Assembly: GCA_003169895.1 (NCBI GenBank)
Contig: PNAE01000007.1
Coordinates: forward strand, 1,326,160-1,390,159
DNA: 64,000 bases
Direction: 5' to 3'
DNA from: Gemmatimonadota bacterium
GTDB lineage: Bacteria > Gemmatimonadota > Gemmatimonadetes > Gemmatimonadales > GWC2-71-9
This document shows positions 33,388 to 42,558 of this stretch, in pieces. The notes below the pieces were generated by a model that saw only the letters and a list, made by a program, of their open reading frames with translations, searched no databases and was not told the origin of the DNA. Each line of letters starts with the position of its first letter. Position 1 is the first letter of the stretch. Made by a program: the position numbers and the translations under genes.

Positions 33388-34155
33388 ATGCGGTTTTCGT
33401 GCGCTGCGCGTACCGACGTCGGCGTGGTTCGGTCCGGCAATGAGGACTCGTACCTGATGTCGAGTGAGCGCGGCCTGTTCGTCGTCGCCGACGGCATGGG
33501 TGGTCACGCGGCCGGCGAAGTCGCCAGCGAGATGGCCGCGCGGATCATCGCCGAGGAGTTCCGGCCGGCGCGGGGGATGAGCGACGAGGAGCTGATGTCG
33601 CAGCTCGTGGCCGCCATCCGGGCGGCGAACGAATCGATCTTCCACCGGACGTTGTCCGAACACGACAAGCGCGGCATGGGCACGACTGCCACCGTGCTCA
33701 ACCTGCTGCCCCGGCGCTACCTGATCGGCCAGGTGGGCGATTCGCGGGCGTACCTGCTGCGTGGCGGCGTGCTGACCCAGTTGACCAAGGACCACAGCTA
33801 CGTCCAGGAACAGGTCGATGCGGGACGGCTGACGCCCGAGGAAGCCCGCGTCCATCCGTACGCCAACGTGATCACGCGCTGCGTCGGTTCCAGCAGCGAT
33901 GTCGTGCCCGACATCTACGTCGGAACGCTCGACGTCGGTGACCTGCTCCTGCTCGCCTCCGACGGGCTCACCGGCATGCTCGACGACGAAGACGTGCGTG
34001 AGATCATGACGTCCGGGTTGAACCTGGAGGACATGGTCGACGCGCTGATCGTCGCTGCGAACCATCGCGGCGGCCTGGACAACGTGACCACCATCCTGGT
34101 GCGCATCGAGGAGGTTGCCCCGCCGACGGGAGAGATGCCGGTGATGCGGGGATAA
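33388..34155 (+). CDS. PP2C-family serine/threonine phosphatase (Stp-like)
   Basis: A 255-aa metal-dependent phosphatase with all PP2C motifs in order: VRSGNEDSYL, VVADGMGGHAAGE (metal Asp pair), GMGTTATVLNLL, GQVGDSRAYLLRGG, LTKDHSYVQEQ, LLASDGLTGMLDDEDV and GGLDNVTTILVRI. Such stand-alone PP2Cs dephosphorylate targets of Hanks-type kinases. It is directly downstream of the FHA gene, which could recruit the same phosphoproteins, but no kinase is in the window. Its stop lies a few nt before a heptamer element. Confidence 0.94.
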   Translation: MRFSCAARTDVGVVRSGNEDSYLMSSERGLFVVADGMGGHAAGEVASEMAARIIAEEFRPARGMSDEELMSQLVAAIRAANESIFHRTLSEHDKRGMGTTATVLNLLPRRYLIGQVGDSRAYLLRGGVLTQLTKDHSYVQEQVDAGRLTPEEARVHPYANVITRCVGSSSDVVPDIYVGTLDVGDLLLLASDGLTGMLDDEDVREIMTSGLNLEDMVDALIVAANHRGGLDNVTTILVRIEEVAPPTGEMPVMRG

Positions 34156-34297
34156 CGAGGAGCGACGAGAGACGAGAGACGAGACGAGAGGTTGTCATCC
34201 CGAAGCAGCGTAGCGACTGAGGGATCGGCCCGTCACTGCGCGATCCCTCGCTCCGCTCGGGATGATGTTCGTTTGCGTCTCTCGTCTCTCGTTTCTA
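34156..34297. repeat. Heptamer inverted repeat with a nested inner palindrome
   Basis: Outer arms: GA-rich 7-nt units at 34156-34190 and the CTCGTCTCTC arm at 34275-34294. Inside lies a second inverted repeat: TCATCCCGAAGCAGCGTAGC... (34195-34224) against ...GATCCCTCGCTCCGCTCGGGATGA (34241-34264). The HD gene TAG (complement of 34295-34297) abuts the right arm. An inner sequence of the same TGTCATCCC type occurs in the element at 41197-41296. Confidence 0.8.
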
Positions 34298-35524
34298 CCC
34301 CCACAGCATCGCAGGAATCGCGTTCAGTTGCCGCGGTTCTACCGTAAAGATCCGCAGTCGCCGGGCGCTCTGATACAGCTCGTTCGCCACGCGCGGCAGG
34401 CCGAGTTCCCCGGTGCGGCCGACGTCGGTCAGCCGCTCGGTCCTGCCATCTCGCGTGCGGAGGGGCAGATCGACCTGCAGCATCGACGTGCGTTCCGGAT
34501 AGTCGATCAGCACTCCGCCGGGCGCCACCCCGAGGTGCGCCGCGAGCGCATCCTCGACGCGCTCCAGTCGATCGGCGTCCGTCCACAACCCGGCGGGCAG
34601 GTCGTCGGGCACGTCGCTCGCCGGCAGGTCGAGCGCCCGCTTGTACAGGCGTCGCTCGCGCAGCGCTCGTGCCAGCCCGCTGGGATCGCGCTGAATGAGC
34701 AATGCATCCATCGTCCCATCGGTCGCGTCTTCAATCTCCGCGAGCTCGAGCGTCCCGGCGGCTACGGTGGCCCGGACGGCGCGCTTGAACATGCAGGTGG
34801 CTGCGCGCACCGCGTGGTGCCAATACACGTTGCGGTACATCTGGTACTTGGCGAACAAGAGCGATTCGAGCGCGCTGACGCCTTTCTCATGCACGCCGAC
34901 CTCGCGTCGCCCGTCCGGAAACTCGACCAGCGTGAGTGACGCCAGCAGCCGGTCGACATCCACCGTGCCATACGGCACGCCGCACATCCGGGCGTCGCGG
35001 CTGAGATAGTCGATCTTGTCGAGGTCGAGCGAACCCGACACGAGTCCGGCCAGCGGTGACGTGCTGTTCCCCTGAATCAGGTCCGCGATTGCGTGGATCA
35101 ACTGGTCCCCGCCGAGCGACCGCAGTAACTCGCCGAGGGCGCCCTCGTGGAGGCGCCGCGCGCCCAGCGCCTCGTGGTTCGGCAGGCCGGCCTCTTCGAG
35201 GGCGTGCGAAAACGGATAGTGACCGATGTCGTGCAACAACGCCGCGAGCCGGACGGCAAGGCACGCGGTCTCGGCCACGCCGTCGAGGTCACCGCGCTCC
35301 TGCAGTCTCGCCAGTGCGAGGCGTGCGAGATGATACGCGCCGAGCCCGTGCTCGAAACGCGTATGCGTCGCACCGGGGTAAACGAGGAAGGCGTGCCCGA
35401 GCTGGCGCACGTAGCGCAGCCGCTGAAACGCCGCGGTGTCCATCGCGGCGGCTGCGGCGGGTTCGAGCCGGATGTTGTCCCACAGCGGGTCGCGAACGAT
35501 TTCGCCGGCGGGCAAGCGGCTCAT
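34295..35524 (-). CDS. HD-domain phosphohydrolase (dGTPase/SAMHD1-like)
   Basis: The 409-aa product carries the HD metal site in order: TRFEHGLGAYHL, ALLHDIGHYPFSHALEE (HD pair) and DLDKIDYLSRD, the arrangement of the SAMHD1/dNTP triphosphohydrolase-like HD family. The N-terminus VRDPLWDNIRLEP is typical of these proteins. It is shorter than SAMHD1 and lacks a SAM domain; nucleotide specificity is not evident. It lies 66 nt after pckG on the same strand... in transcriptional order it precedes nothing else, and ends in the heptamer element. Confidence 0.85.
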   Translation of the reverse strand: MSRLPAGEIVRDPLWDNIRLEPAAAAAMDTAAFQRLRYVRQLGHAFLVYPGATHTRFEHGLGAYHLARLALARLQERGDLDGVAETACLAVRLAALLHDIGHYPFSHALEEAGLPNHEALGARRLHEGALGELLRSLGGDQLIHAIADLIQGNSTSPLAGLVSGSLDLDKIDYLSRDARMCGVPYGTVDVDRLLASLTLVEFPDGRREVGVHEKGVSALESLLFAKYQMYRNVYWHHAVRAATCMFKRAVRATVAAGTLELAEIEDATDGTMDALLIQRDPSGLARALRERRLYKRALDLPASDVPDDLPAGLWTDADRLERVEDALAAHLGVAPGGVLIDYPERTSMLQVDLPLRTRDGRTERLTDVGRTGELGLPRVANELYQSARRLRIFTVEPRQLNAIPAMLWG

Positions 35525-35590
35525 GGATCGGAGCTCCGCCGGAGAACGTGCATCACGGCTGCCGCGATGTGCTCATGCGGGTCGACGGCG

Positions 35591-37450
35591 TCACGCTGTT
35601 TCCGGCTCCAGCCGCCAGTGCTCGTCGCTGCGCCAGAGCGCCGACAGAATCAGCTCCCGCATCCACATGAATTCCTGGGGCAGGCGGTCGTACAGCTTCT
35701 CGAACAGCTCGCGGTGCCCGAGCAACTCGCCCTTCCACTGCTCGCGATCGACGGCCATCAGACGGAGGAAGGTTTCCTTCGGGAAGTCGATCCCCTCCCA
35801 CCGGAGGTCTTCGTAGCGCGGCATCCAGCCAATCGGACTTTCGATTCCGGACGCCCGTCCGCGCACGCGCCCCACGATCCATTCGAGCACCCGCATGTTA
35901 TCGCCGAATCCGGGCCAGATGAACTTCCCCTGCTCGTCCTTGCGGAACCAGTTGACGCAGAAGATGCGCGGTGGGTCGCTGAGCCCGCGGCCCATCTGCA
36001 GCCAATGATTGAAATAGTCGCCCATGTGATAGCCACAGAACGGCAGCATCGCGAACGGGTCACGCCGCACGTTCCCCACGGCGCCGGTGGCGGCAGCGGT
36101 CGTCTCGGAACCGATCGTGGCGCCGAGATAGACGCCATAATTCCAGTTGAAGGCCTGATACACGAGCGGCACCGTCGTGGCACGCCTGCCGCCATAGACG
36201 AACGCCGAGATCGGCACGCCGGCCGGATCCTCCCATGCCGCGTCGATCGACGGGCATTGTGACGCCGGTGCGGTAAAGCGGGCATTCGGATGCGCGGCCG
36301 GGGCCTTGCTCTCGGGTGTCCACGGGTTGCCGCGCCAGTCCGTCAGCCTCGCCGGCGGCTCCTTGGTGAGGCCTTCCCACCAGACGTCGCCGTCTTCGGT
36401 GAGCGCTACGTTGGTGAAGATGGTGTTCTTCGCCATCGTGTCCATCGCGTTGGGATTCGTGGCATACGATGTACCGGGTGCCACGCCGAAGTAGCCCGCC
36501 TCGGGATTGATGGCCTGCAGCCGGCCGTCGGGTCCCGGGCGGATCCACGCGATGTCGTCGCCCACGGTGGTCACCTTCCAGCCGTCATATCCCTTGGGCG
36601 GGATCAGCATCGCGAGGTTGGTCTTGCCGCATGCGCTGGGGAACCCCGCGGCGATGTAGGTCTTCTCGCCGGCGGGATTCTGCACGCCGAGGATGAGCGT
36701 GTGTTCTGCCATCCAGCCTTCATCCCGCCCCATGACCGATGCGATGCGCAGCGCGAAGCACTTCTTCCCCAGCAGCGCGTTGCCGCCGTAGCCGGAGCCG
36801 AACGACCAGATTGCGCGGTCCTCGGGAAAGTGCACAATGTATTTCTGCTCGCTGTTGCACGGCCACTTGCTGTCCTCGGCGCCCGCTGCGAGCGGCTGGC
36901 CGACGGAGTGCATGCACGGGACGAAGTCGGCGTCGCCAAGCGCGTCGACCACCGCGCGCCCCATGCGCGTCATGATCTGCATGTTCACCACGACATAGGG
37001 TGAATCGGTCAGTTCCACGCCGATGTACGACAGCGCCGAACCGATCGGCCCCATCGAAAACGGGATGACGTACATGGTGCGACCGCGCATGCAAGCGTCG
37101 AACAGCCCGTGCAGCGTTTCGCGCATCTCGCGGGGCTCGACCCAGTTGTTGGTCGGGCCGGCGTCCTGCTTGCGGTGGCTGCAGATGAAGGTCCGGTCCT
37201 CGACTCTCGCGACGTCGTTCGGGTCCGAGCACGCCAGGAAGGAATTCGGGCGCTTGGCGGGATCGAGCCGGACCAGCATCCCGGTCGCGACCATTTCGTC
37301 GCAGAGCCGGTCGTATTCCTGCCGCGAGCCGTCGCACCAGTGGATCCGGTCCGGACGGGTCAGGCGGGCCATCTTCTCGACCCAGCCGACCAGCCGACGG
37401 TTCCGCACCCATGCCGGCGCGGCGACGTGCGGTGACGATTTCGCAGGCAT
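35591..37450 (-). CDS. pckG: Phosphoenolpyruvate carboxykinase (GTP)
   Basis: Converts oxaloacetate and GTP to phosphoenolpyruvate, the entry step of gluconeogenesis. The 619-aa product contains the GTP-form signature [16 protein letters not shown] (kinase-1a P-loop), [31 protein letters not shown] and [22 protein letters not shown]. Length matches GTP-type PEPCK (about 600-620). The ATG at 37450 has CGGAG upstream. The upstream gene is on the same strand but separated by 112 nt. Confidence 0.96.
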   Translation of the reverse strand: MPAKSSPHVAAPAWVRNRRLVGWVEKMARLTRPDRIHWCDGSRQEYDRLCDEMVATGMLVRLDPAKRPNSFLACSDPNDVARVEDRTFICSHRKQDAGPTNNWVEPREMRETLHGLFDACMRGRTMYVIPFSMGPIGSALSYIGVELTDSPYVVVNMQIMTRMGRAVVDALGDADFVPCMHSVGQPLAAGAEDSKWPCNSEQKYIVHFPEDRAIWSFGSGYGGNALLGKKCFALRIASVMGRDEGWMAEHTLILGVQNPAGEKTYIAAGFPSACGKTNLAMLIPPKGYDGWKVTTVGDDIAWIRPGPDGRLQAINPEAGYFGVAPGTSYATNPNAMDTMAKNTIFTNVALTEDGDVWWEGLTKEPPARLTDWRGNPWTPESKAPAAHPNARFTAPASQCPSIDAAWEDPAGVPISAFVYGGRRATTVPLVYQAFNWNYGVYLGATIGSETTAAATGAVGNVRRDPFAMLPFCGYHMGDYFNHWLQMGRGLSDPPRIFCVNWFRKDEQGKFIWPGFGDNMRVLEWIVGRVRGRASGIESPIGWMPRYEDLRWEGIDFPKETFLRLMAVDREQWKGELLGHRELFEKLYDRLPQEFMWMRELILSALWRSDEHWRLEPETA

Positions 37451-37562
37451 CGCATCTCCGTTGTATTGCAGGCAGCCGCGACGGCGTACTGCCGATCATT
37501 GAAACGGGTTGGGAGCGCAGGGTGTCGCATAGTTCGCCGGCCCGTGCGCGCCTGCCGAGTCT

Positions 37563-38207
37563 TCAGCGCCGGCCGGTCACCGTCACCGTCGACGGCCGGT
37601 GGTACAGCGTAATGGCGGTCTGCCGGTCACGGTCGCTGATGCCGTCGAATTCGGGATTGGCGAACATCACGTCGTCGCTGTGCGGCGAGTGCGCCAGGAT
37701 GCCGATCACGTGGCCCACCTCGTGGGTCATCGTGATGCTGTAACACGCCGGGATCCCCGGGACGGCGTCGCTCACCACCGCGTACATGAACAGGTGCATC
37801 GGCAACTGCACCGTCTTGCTGGACGGATCGAGGGACGGATCGGTCTCCCCGTTGCACTGGGGCGCACGCGCCAGGATCGGGCGCCGCAGCAGCACGCCGC
37901 CTACGTCGGACGGCGTGTTCCGCACGATCACGTCGGCGGTGCTCGAGTCGGCCACCAGGGTCGCGCGAAACTCGCCGTAGAGAAAGGCGTCCTGCCAGCG
38001 GGAGATCGCGGTGACCACATACGGCCTGATCGGGCTGTCCGCCGCAACCCAGATTCGCACCGGGAGCAGTTCGCGCGGCCAGTGAAACGCGAGCGTGTCG
38101 CCGAACTCGAAAGCCCGATACTCATAGATGTCGTTCACTGCCGGCGACGCGATATTCGAGCACGCGGCGACCAGCACTCCGACGGCGGGAAGCAGACGGC
38201 GCATCAT
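37563..38207 (-). CDS. Matrixin-like zinc metalloprotease lipoprotein
   Basis: The 214-aa product begins with a lipoprotein signal (LLPAVGVLVAAC). Its catalytic region TMTHEVGHVIGILAHS fits HExxHxxGxxH of metzincins, with a following Met-turn DDVMF. Upstream VADSSTADVIVRNT and PILARAPQCNGETDP correspond to the structural strands before the active site. Members of this type hydrolyse proteins outside the inner membrane. ATG 38207 overlaps the stop of the upstream beta-barrel gene as ATGA. Substrate unknown. Confidence 0.8.
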   Translation of the reverse strand: MMRRLLPAVGVLVAACSNIASPAVNDIYEYRAFEFGDTLAFHWPRELLPVRIWVAADSPIRPYVVTAISRWQDAFLYGEFRATLVADSSTADVIVRNTPSDVGGVLLRRPILARAPQCNGETDPSLDPSSKTVQLPMHLFMYAVVSDAVPGIPACYSITMTHEVGHVIGILAHSPHSDDVMFANPEFDGISDRDRQTAITLYHRPSTVTVTGRR

Positions 38208-38800
38208 AGTCGCCGGTTCACGCCGACGAGTAACCCGAACCGCTGCACCGATTGCGCTTCGCCGTAGCCGCGGGCCTGTAGCACGTCGGTCGTGAAGTTG
38301 TGCGCGTCGACCCGCGCCGTGACCAGCAGGTCCATCGCCGCCGTCAGGGCACGCGTCCAGGTCAGGCCCCCCGCGATCACCCAACGATGGGCGGCGCCGT
38401 CCTGGAACACGCCTTGCCGCTCGGTCGGGCGATAGAACACGGCGCCGCCACCGGCCTGCCATCGCAACGCGCCGCGCACGGGTCCTTCGGCCAATACCAG
38501 CGTCGTGATCGTCGCGACGGCCGCGAGTTGGTCGTGGCCGGAGTTGTCGCTGGTGATCACGTCGAGCGGCGACCGGGCGTACGTCACGTCGGCTAGCACC
38601 CGGTAGGGGCCCTTCCCGGTCGGGTAGGATACCCCGAGTGCCATCGTCGGAGCGATCGCGGGTCGCAGCTTGGTGCTGAGCACGCCATCGTCGATCAACG
38701 CCGAGCTGTACGTCGCACCAGCGCTCAACCGTACCGCCGCCTGGGCCCCAAGCGGGGCCGCCCAAGGCAGAGCAGCGAGCAGGAAGATTGGCAGGCGCAT
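38204..38800 (-). CDS. Putative outer-membrane beta-barrel / secreted protein
   Basis: The 198-aa product has a signal peptide (MRLPIFLLAALPWAAPLGAQA) and a body of alternating hydrophobic strands and turns (VRLSAGATYSSALIDDG, GPYRVLADVTYARSPLDV, LRWQAGGGAVFYRP, HRWVIAGGLTWTRAL, AAMDLLVTARVDAHNF), ending QRFGLLVGVNRRL. This pattern suggests an 8-stranded outer-membrane barrel, although the last residue is Leu rather than the usual Phe. No named family is recognised. The ATG at 38800 opens the signal peptide; the frame upstream has no content. Coupled to the metalloprotease gene. Confidence 0.65.
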   Translation of the reverse strand: MRLPIFLLAALPWAAPLGAQAAVRLSAGATYSSALIDDGVLSTKLRPAIAPTMALGVSYPTGKGPYRVLADVTYARSPLDVITSDNSGHDQLAAVATITTLVLAEGPVRGALRWQAGGGAVFYRPTERQGVFQDGAAHRWVIAGGLTWTRALTAAMDLLVTARVDAHNFTTDVLQARGYGEAQSVQRFGLLVGVNRRL

Positions 38801-38837
38801 CCCGCCAAGATGCCCCGGATTGACCGGCCGCGTCAAA

Positions 38838-39749
38838 TTACGACACCAGGCCGCGAAGTAACGACAACATCCGGCGGTCATTGGTGACTTCGTCGTCGCC
38901 CTTGGGTGTTTCCAGAATCTTGGGGATGGCGGCGAAGCGCCGGTCGTTCATCAGCCGGCGGAACGGGTCGAGCCCGAGCGAGCCCTCACCGACGAGCTCG
39001 TGACGGTCACGCCGCGAGGCAAACGGCGTCTTGGAGTCGTTGAGGTGGAGACATCCGAGCAGCTCCAGGCCAATAACGCTTTCCCAATTTGCCCAAACAC
39101 GGTCAAAGTCCTGCACCAGATCGTACCCGGCGCTATACAGGTGGCAGGTGTCGGCGCAAAACGCCACCCTCGGCCGGACGTCCTCGCCCACCAGGTCGCG
39201 CAGGGTCCGGAGCTCCTCGAAACTCCGGCCCAAGGCGGTCCCGCTCCCGGCGGTGATCTCCAAGTACACCTTCACCTTGCCGGGGACTTCCCGCAACGCT
39301 TGGGTGACCGCTCCAGCGTTGCGTTCCAGCCCCGCGTCCCGGTCATCGATGTAGTTCCCGGGGTGCGAGACGACGGCGTCCAGGCCGAGCGCTTCGGACC
39401 GGCGGAGCTCGCCGGCAAAGGCGTCCAGGGACCGGGCCCGCAAGGCTGGGTCGGGCGACGCGAGGTTGATCAGGTATGAATCATGCGACACGACGGCTTG
39501 GACGGGATGGGCATCGCGGGCGCGCAGGAAGGCGGTCGCGACCTCCGGGGTCACTACCGGCTCCCGCCACATATTCGGGGTCTTGGTAAAGATCTGGATT
39601 ACGGTCGCTCCAATGGCCGCACCGCGGGCCGGCGCCGTGGCTGGACCGCCCGCGGTGGACACATGGGCCCCGAGTTGATCCGGGCTGGCCGCCCCCTTGG
39701 CGGATGTCTTTCGCTGGCGAGGTCGCGTGGCAGAGGGCGTGCGCTCCAC
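38838..39749 (-). CDS. nfo: Endonuclease IV (AP endonuclease)
   Basis: Cleaves DNA 5' to abasic sites in base excision repair. The product shows QLGAHVSTAGGPATAPARGA, IQIFTKTPNMW, VSHDSYLINLASPD, LDAVVSHPGNY, EITAGSGTALGRSFEEL, CADTCHLYSAGYDL, LHLNDSKTPFASRRDRHELVGEGSLG and ILETPKGDD, a complete trinuclear zinc site. The start is uncertain: TTG 39785 or GTG 39749; GTG is chosen. Either leaves a basic, low-complexity extension (RPRQRKTSAKGAA) before the barrel. It diverges from the diguanylate cyclase gene. Confidence 0.93.
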   Translation of the reverse strand: MERTPSATRPRQRKTSAKGAASPDQLGAHVSTAGGPATAPARGAAIGATVIQIFTKTPNMWREPVVTPEVATAFLRARDAHPVQAVVSHDSYLINLASPDPALRARSLDAFAGELRRSEALGLDAVVSHPGNYIDDRDAGLERNAGAVTQALREVPGKVKVYLEITAGSGTALGRSFEELRTLRDLVGEDVRPRVAFCADTCHLYSAGYDLVQDFDRVWANWESVIGLELLGCLHLNDSKTPFASRRDRHELVGEGSLGLDPFRRLMNDRRFAAIPKILETPKGDDEVTNDRRMLSLLRGLVS

Positions 39750-39807
39750 TGATTCCTCATCGTTGTTGACCCGACCCGGTTCCAAGAGCCGCGGAACGCG
39801 CCCCTTG

Positions 39808-41190
39808 ATGGTGCTCTTTGGCGATCACGCGGCCCGGCCGGCAGGCCTCGAGCGGGACCTGCTCCGGGCCGGGTTTCAGGTGGCGGAGGCCGACGATATC
39901 GAGCACCTGCCCGGCCGGCCGGCGCTGGTCGTGGCAACTTGCACCAGTCTCGCCGGAAATCTGCTCCAGCTGAATGAAGCCTTCACGTCCGCCCGGGCGA
40001 CAGGGGCCCAGGTGGTCGTGCTCATTGCCGAGGGTGAGCCGGAGGACCTGATCCGGGCTGCCGAGGCGGGCGCCGACGAAGCGATCCTGCTGCCGATCGA
40101 AGCGCCGCTGTTGATCACCCGCCTGCGGGCTCGCCTGGTGGCGCCGCGGATGACGCTGCACGGACCGGGCGGCAGCGACCTCAAGCTGTTCGAGGTGCTG
40201 CAGGAGGTCGCGACCGAGTTGCACCGTGACGAGATGCTGCACGCGCTGGTGCGGGGCTTGGCGAATGCGCTCGACCTGCGCTCGGTGAGCTGCGTGCTGC
40301 ACTCGGCGGCCAGCGACACCGGCCGGCTGGTGGCCGCCACGGACGCGCCCAAGGTTCGCGACATCGACATCGAACTCGAGAAGTGGCCGGACGCCGTCGC
40401 GTCGCTCGCCGCCGCCGAAACCGTCTTCGTCCGCGACGCGGCGCTGGCGGCGCTGTTCGAGACGGCGTCGGGTCTCACCGTGGTCGCGCAGCCCCTCGAA
40501 CTTGAGACGTCCGCCGCGATCCCGCTGTCACCGCTCGGCCGGCCCATCGGTACGGTGGTGCTGCGGACGCGTCGTGGCGAGATGCCGCTGACGCCCGGGG
40601 CCGTCTCGTTCGCCGAACTCGCCGTCGCCGCGACCGCGCGGCTGCTCGAAACCGACGATCGACGCGCGGCCATCGCGCGGCGTCAGGCGATGGCGGCGCA
40701 CGTTGATCCGCTCACCGGCTGCGCCACACTCGACGCGCTCGACCGGCGCATTCGCGACGAATTCGAGCGCGCCCGGCGCTACGATGTCACCTTCGCGCTG
40801 GTGCTCCTCGACGTCGATGGCATGCGCCTGATCAACGAGCGGCTCGGCCGCGACGGCGGCCATCGCGTCCTCGCCGATCTCGGCCGGCTGCTGCAGCGCG
40901 AACTGCGGGCGCCGGATTTCGTGGCGCGTTATGGCGGCGAGGAGTTTCTCCTGCTGCTCCCCGAAACCGACGCCGACGGCGCCCGCCGCACGGTCAACCG
41001 CATCCGCGACAAGCTGGGCCCCGCCGGCCTCGGCGAATTGCATCTCGGCGTGCGCTGCCGCCTGACCGCCGGCATCGCCACCTATCCGCACCCGGCTGCC
41101 CACAAGCCGGAGGACGTGTTTGCGATGGTGGAACAGGCGCTGATGATCGGGAAGGCGCAGGACGTGGAGCGGATCGGCAGCGCGGCTTAA
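39808..41190 (+). CDS. Diguanylate cyclase with pseudo-receiver and GAF-like regions
   Basis: The 460-aa product has three parts. Residues 1-115 look like a response-regulator receiver, but the phospho-acceptor site reads ALVVATCTS with no Asp and the conserved Lys is replaced in ILLPIEAPLL. Residues ~135-300 form a GAF-like sensor. The C-terminal GGDEF domain is intact: DPLTGCATLDALDRRI, LLDVDGMRLINERLG, and RYGGEEFLLLLPE, with the inhibitory I-site RAPD five residues before GGEEF. It should therefore make cyclic di-GMP with product feedback. ATG 39808 is chosen at the receiver start. Convergent with envC across a heptamer element. Confidence 0.88.
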   Translation: MVLFGDHAARPAGLERDLLRAGFQVAEADDIEHLPGRPALVVATCTSLAGNLLQLNEAFTSARATGAQVVVLIAEGEPEDLIRAAEAGADEAILLPIEAPLLITRLRARLVAPRMTLHGPGGSDLKLFEVLQEVATELHRDEMLHALVRGLANALDLRSVSCVLHSAASDTGRLVAATDAPKVRDIDIELEKWPDAVASLAAAETVFVRDAALAALFETASGLTVVAQPLELETSAAIPLSPLGRPIGTVVLRTRRGEMPLTPGAVSFAELAVAATARLLETDDRRAAIARRQAMAAHVDPLTGCATLDALDRRIRDEFERARRYDVTFALVLLDVDGMRLINERLGRDGGHRVLADLGRLLQRELRAPDFVARYGGEEFLLLLPETDADGARRTVNRIRDKLGPAGLGELHLGVRCRLTAGIATYPHPAAHKPEDVFAMVEQALMIGKAQDVERIGSAA

Positions 41191-41196
41191 CCGCGG

Positions 41197-41296
41197 CGAG
41201 ACGAGAGACGAGGGACGAGAGACGAGACCGACGGGTTGTCATCCCTCGCTTCCTTCGAGATGACAGCCGCACCGACGTCTCTCGTCTCTCGTCTAT
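41197..41296. repeat. Heptamer inverted repeat with nested inner palindrome, GGDEF/envC border
   Basis: Outer arms GCGAGACGAGAGACGAGGGA... (41197-41227) and CGTCTCTCGTCTCTCGTCTA (41275-41294). Inner arms GGTTGTCATCCCTCG (41234-41248) and CGAGATGACAGCC (41256-41268). The envC TAG (complement of 41293-41295) is in the right arm; the cyclase TAA is 7 nt before the left arm. Same outer and inner design as 34156-34297. Confidence 0.82.
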
Positions 41297-42558
41297 CTCC
41301 TGCTTTTCAGCCACGCAATCGGGTCCAGCGCAATCTGGTTGTCGCCGCGAATCTCGAAGTACAGATGCGGCCCCCTCGCGGTGTTTTGGCCGCCGACCGT
41401 GCCGACCGTCGCGCCGCGCGCGATTTGCTCGCCTTCCCGGACCGCGGTGTTCTGCAGCTGCCAATAGAGCGAGTAGTAGCCGTTGCCGTGCTGCACCACC
41501 ACGCCGAGCCCGTAGGTGGAGAGGCGCTGCACCCGCACCACCTTGCCGGCCGCGACCGCTTTCACCGGCGTCCCCACCGGTGCCTTGATGCCGATGCCGG
41601 TCCACCGGATCACGCCACCGCCCTCAGCCTGGGGCAGGGTATCGGGTCCGAAGTTGATCACGATGTCGCCTTCGACCGGCCAATCCAGCTTGCCGATATC
41701 GGAGGTGGACAGCGTGCCAACGGCGGGGGAGTTGACGGTTTCCGGCCGCGCCGCGCGGTTGGCAGCGGCCGCCCGCTCGTTCTTGTTGAGCGTCACGAGC
41801 AGGTTCGTGATCGCCGCCTCGTCCTTCTCCGCGTCGGTGAGCTTCTGCCGGGTGAGCTGGGCGTTGCGCTGCAACTGCACGAGCTGGGCCTGCCGGTCGT
41901 CGGCGAGCTTGTTGTAATGGTCGATTTCCGCCTGCCGCTCTTCCTTGCGCTGATCCAGCTCGGTCCGAAAGCCGAGCAGCTTGTCGCGTTCGTGCTGGAC
42001 GTTGTTGGTCAACTTCGTCACGTCGTCTACCAGCGTGCGGTCCTGGCGTGAGGTGAGGAACAGGTACTTGTATCGGGTCAACAGGTCGCCGAACGATTCG
42101 GCGGCGAGCAGCACCTGGAACGTGTACAACGGGCCGCGCCGGTAGATATCGGCGAGACGGCGCTGCAGCACGGCCTTGCGGTCCGCCAGGTTGTCCTGCG
42201 ACAGCGTGAGCTCCGCGGCCGAATGATCGAGCTGGGAGCCCAGGCCGCTGATCTGTCCCTCGATCACATTGACCAGCTGGTTGGTCGCGTCCCGCTGCTT
42301 CTCGAGATTGCGCAGCGCCGCGCCCACGTCGCTCACCTGGCCCTGCAGGCGTAACTGCTGGCGCTCGAGCTGGAGCCGCTCCTGGCGGATTTCGTCGAGG
42401 CGGCGCTTCGATTGTTCGAGGTCGGGCTGCTGCGCGGAGAGGCGTGATACGTGAGCGGAAAGGCGTGAAACGTGAAACGTGAGAGGTGAAACGGAAGCAG
42501 CGAGCAACAGGGCCGTCACTGCGCGCCGGACCCCGCGCTGGTCGGTCTTCCCTCTCAC
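41293..42558 (-). CDS. envC: EnvC-like murein hydrolase activator (degenerate LytM domain)
   Basis: The 421-aa product has an N-terminal signal region, a long coiled coil (about residues 45-290, e.g. SKRRLDEIRQERLQLERQQ), and a C-terminal LytM/M23 fold (about 300-421). In active M23 peptidases zinc is bound by HxxxD and HxH. Here the equivalents read RWTGIGIKAP and GPHLYFEIRGD, and the other His site reads YSLYWQL, so all zinc ligands but one are lost. That matches EnvC, which activates amidases instead of cutting itself. It lies directly after ftsE-ftsX, its known partners. The start region is built from a repeat arm; GTG 42558 is chosen, GTG 42519 is possible. Confidence 0.88.
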   Translation of the reverse strand: MRGKTDQRGVRRAVTALLLAASVSPLTFHVSRLSAHVSRLSAQQPDLEQSKRRLDEIRQERLQLERQQLRLQGQVSDVGAALRNLEKQRDATNQLVNVIEGQISGLGSQLDHSAAELTLSQDNLADRKAVLQRRLADIYRRGPLYTFQVLLAAESFGDLLTRYKYLFLTSRQDRTLVDDVTKLTNNVQHERDKLLGFRTELDQRKEERQAEIDHYNKLADDRQAQLVQLQRNAQLTRQKLTDAEKDEAAITNLLVTLNKNERAAAANRAARPETVNSPAVGTLSTSDIGKLDWPVEGDIVINFGPDTLPQAEGGGVIRWTGIGIKAPVGTPVKAVAAGKVVRVQRLSTYGLGVVVQHGNGYYSLYWQLQNTAVREGEQIARGATVGTVGGQNTARGPHLYFEIRGDNQIALDPIAWLKSRR

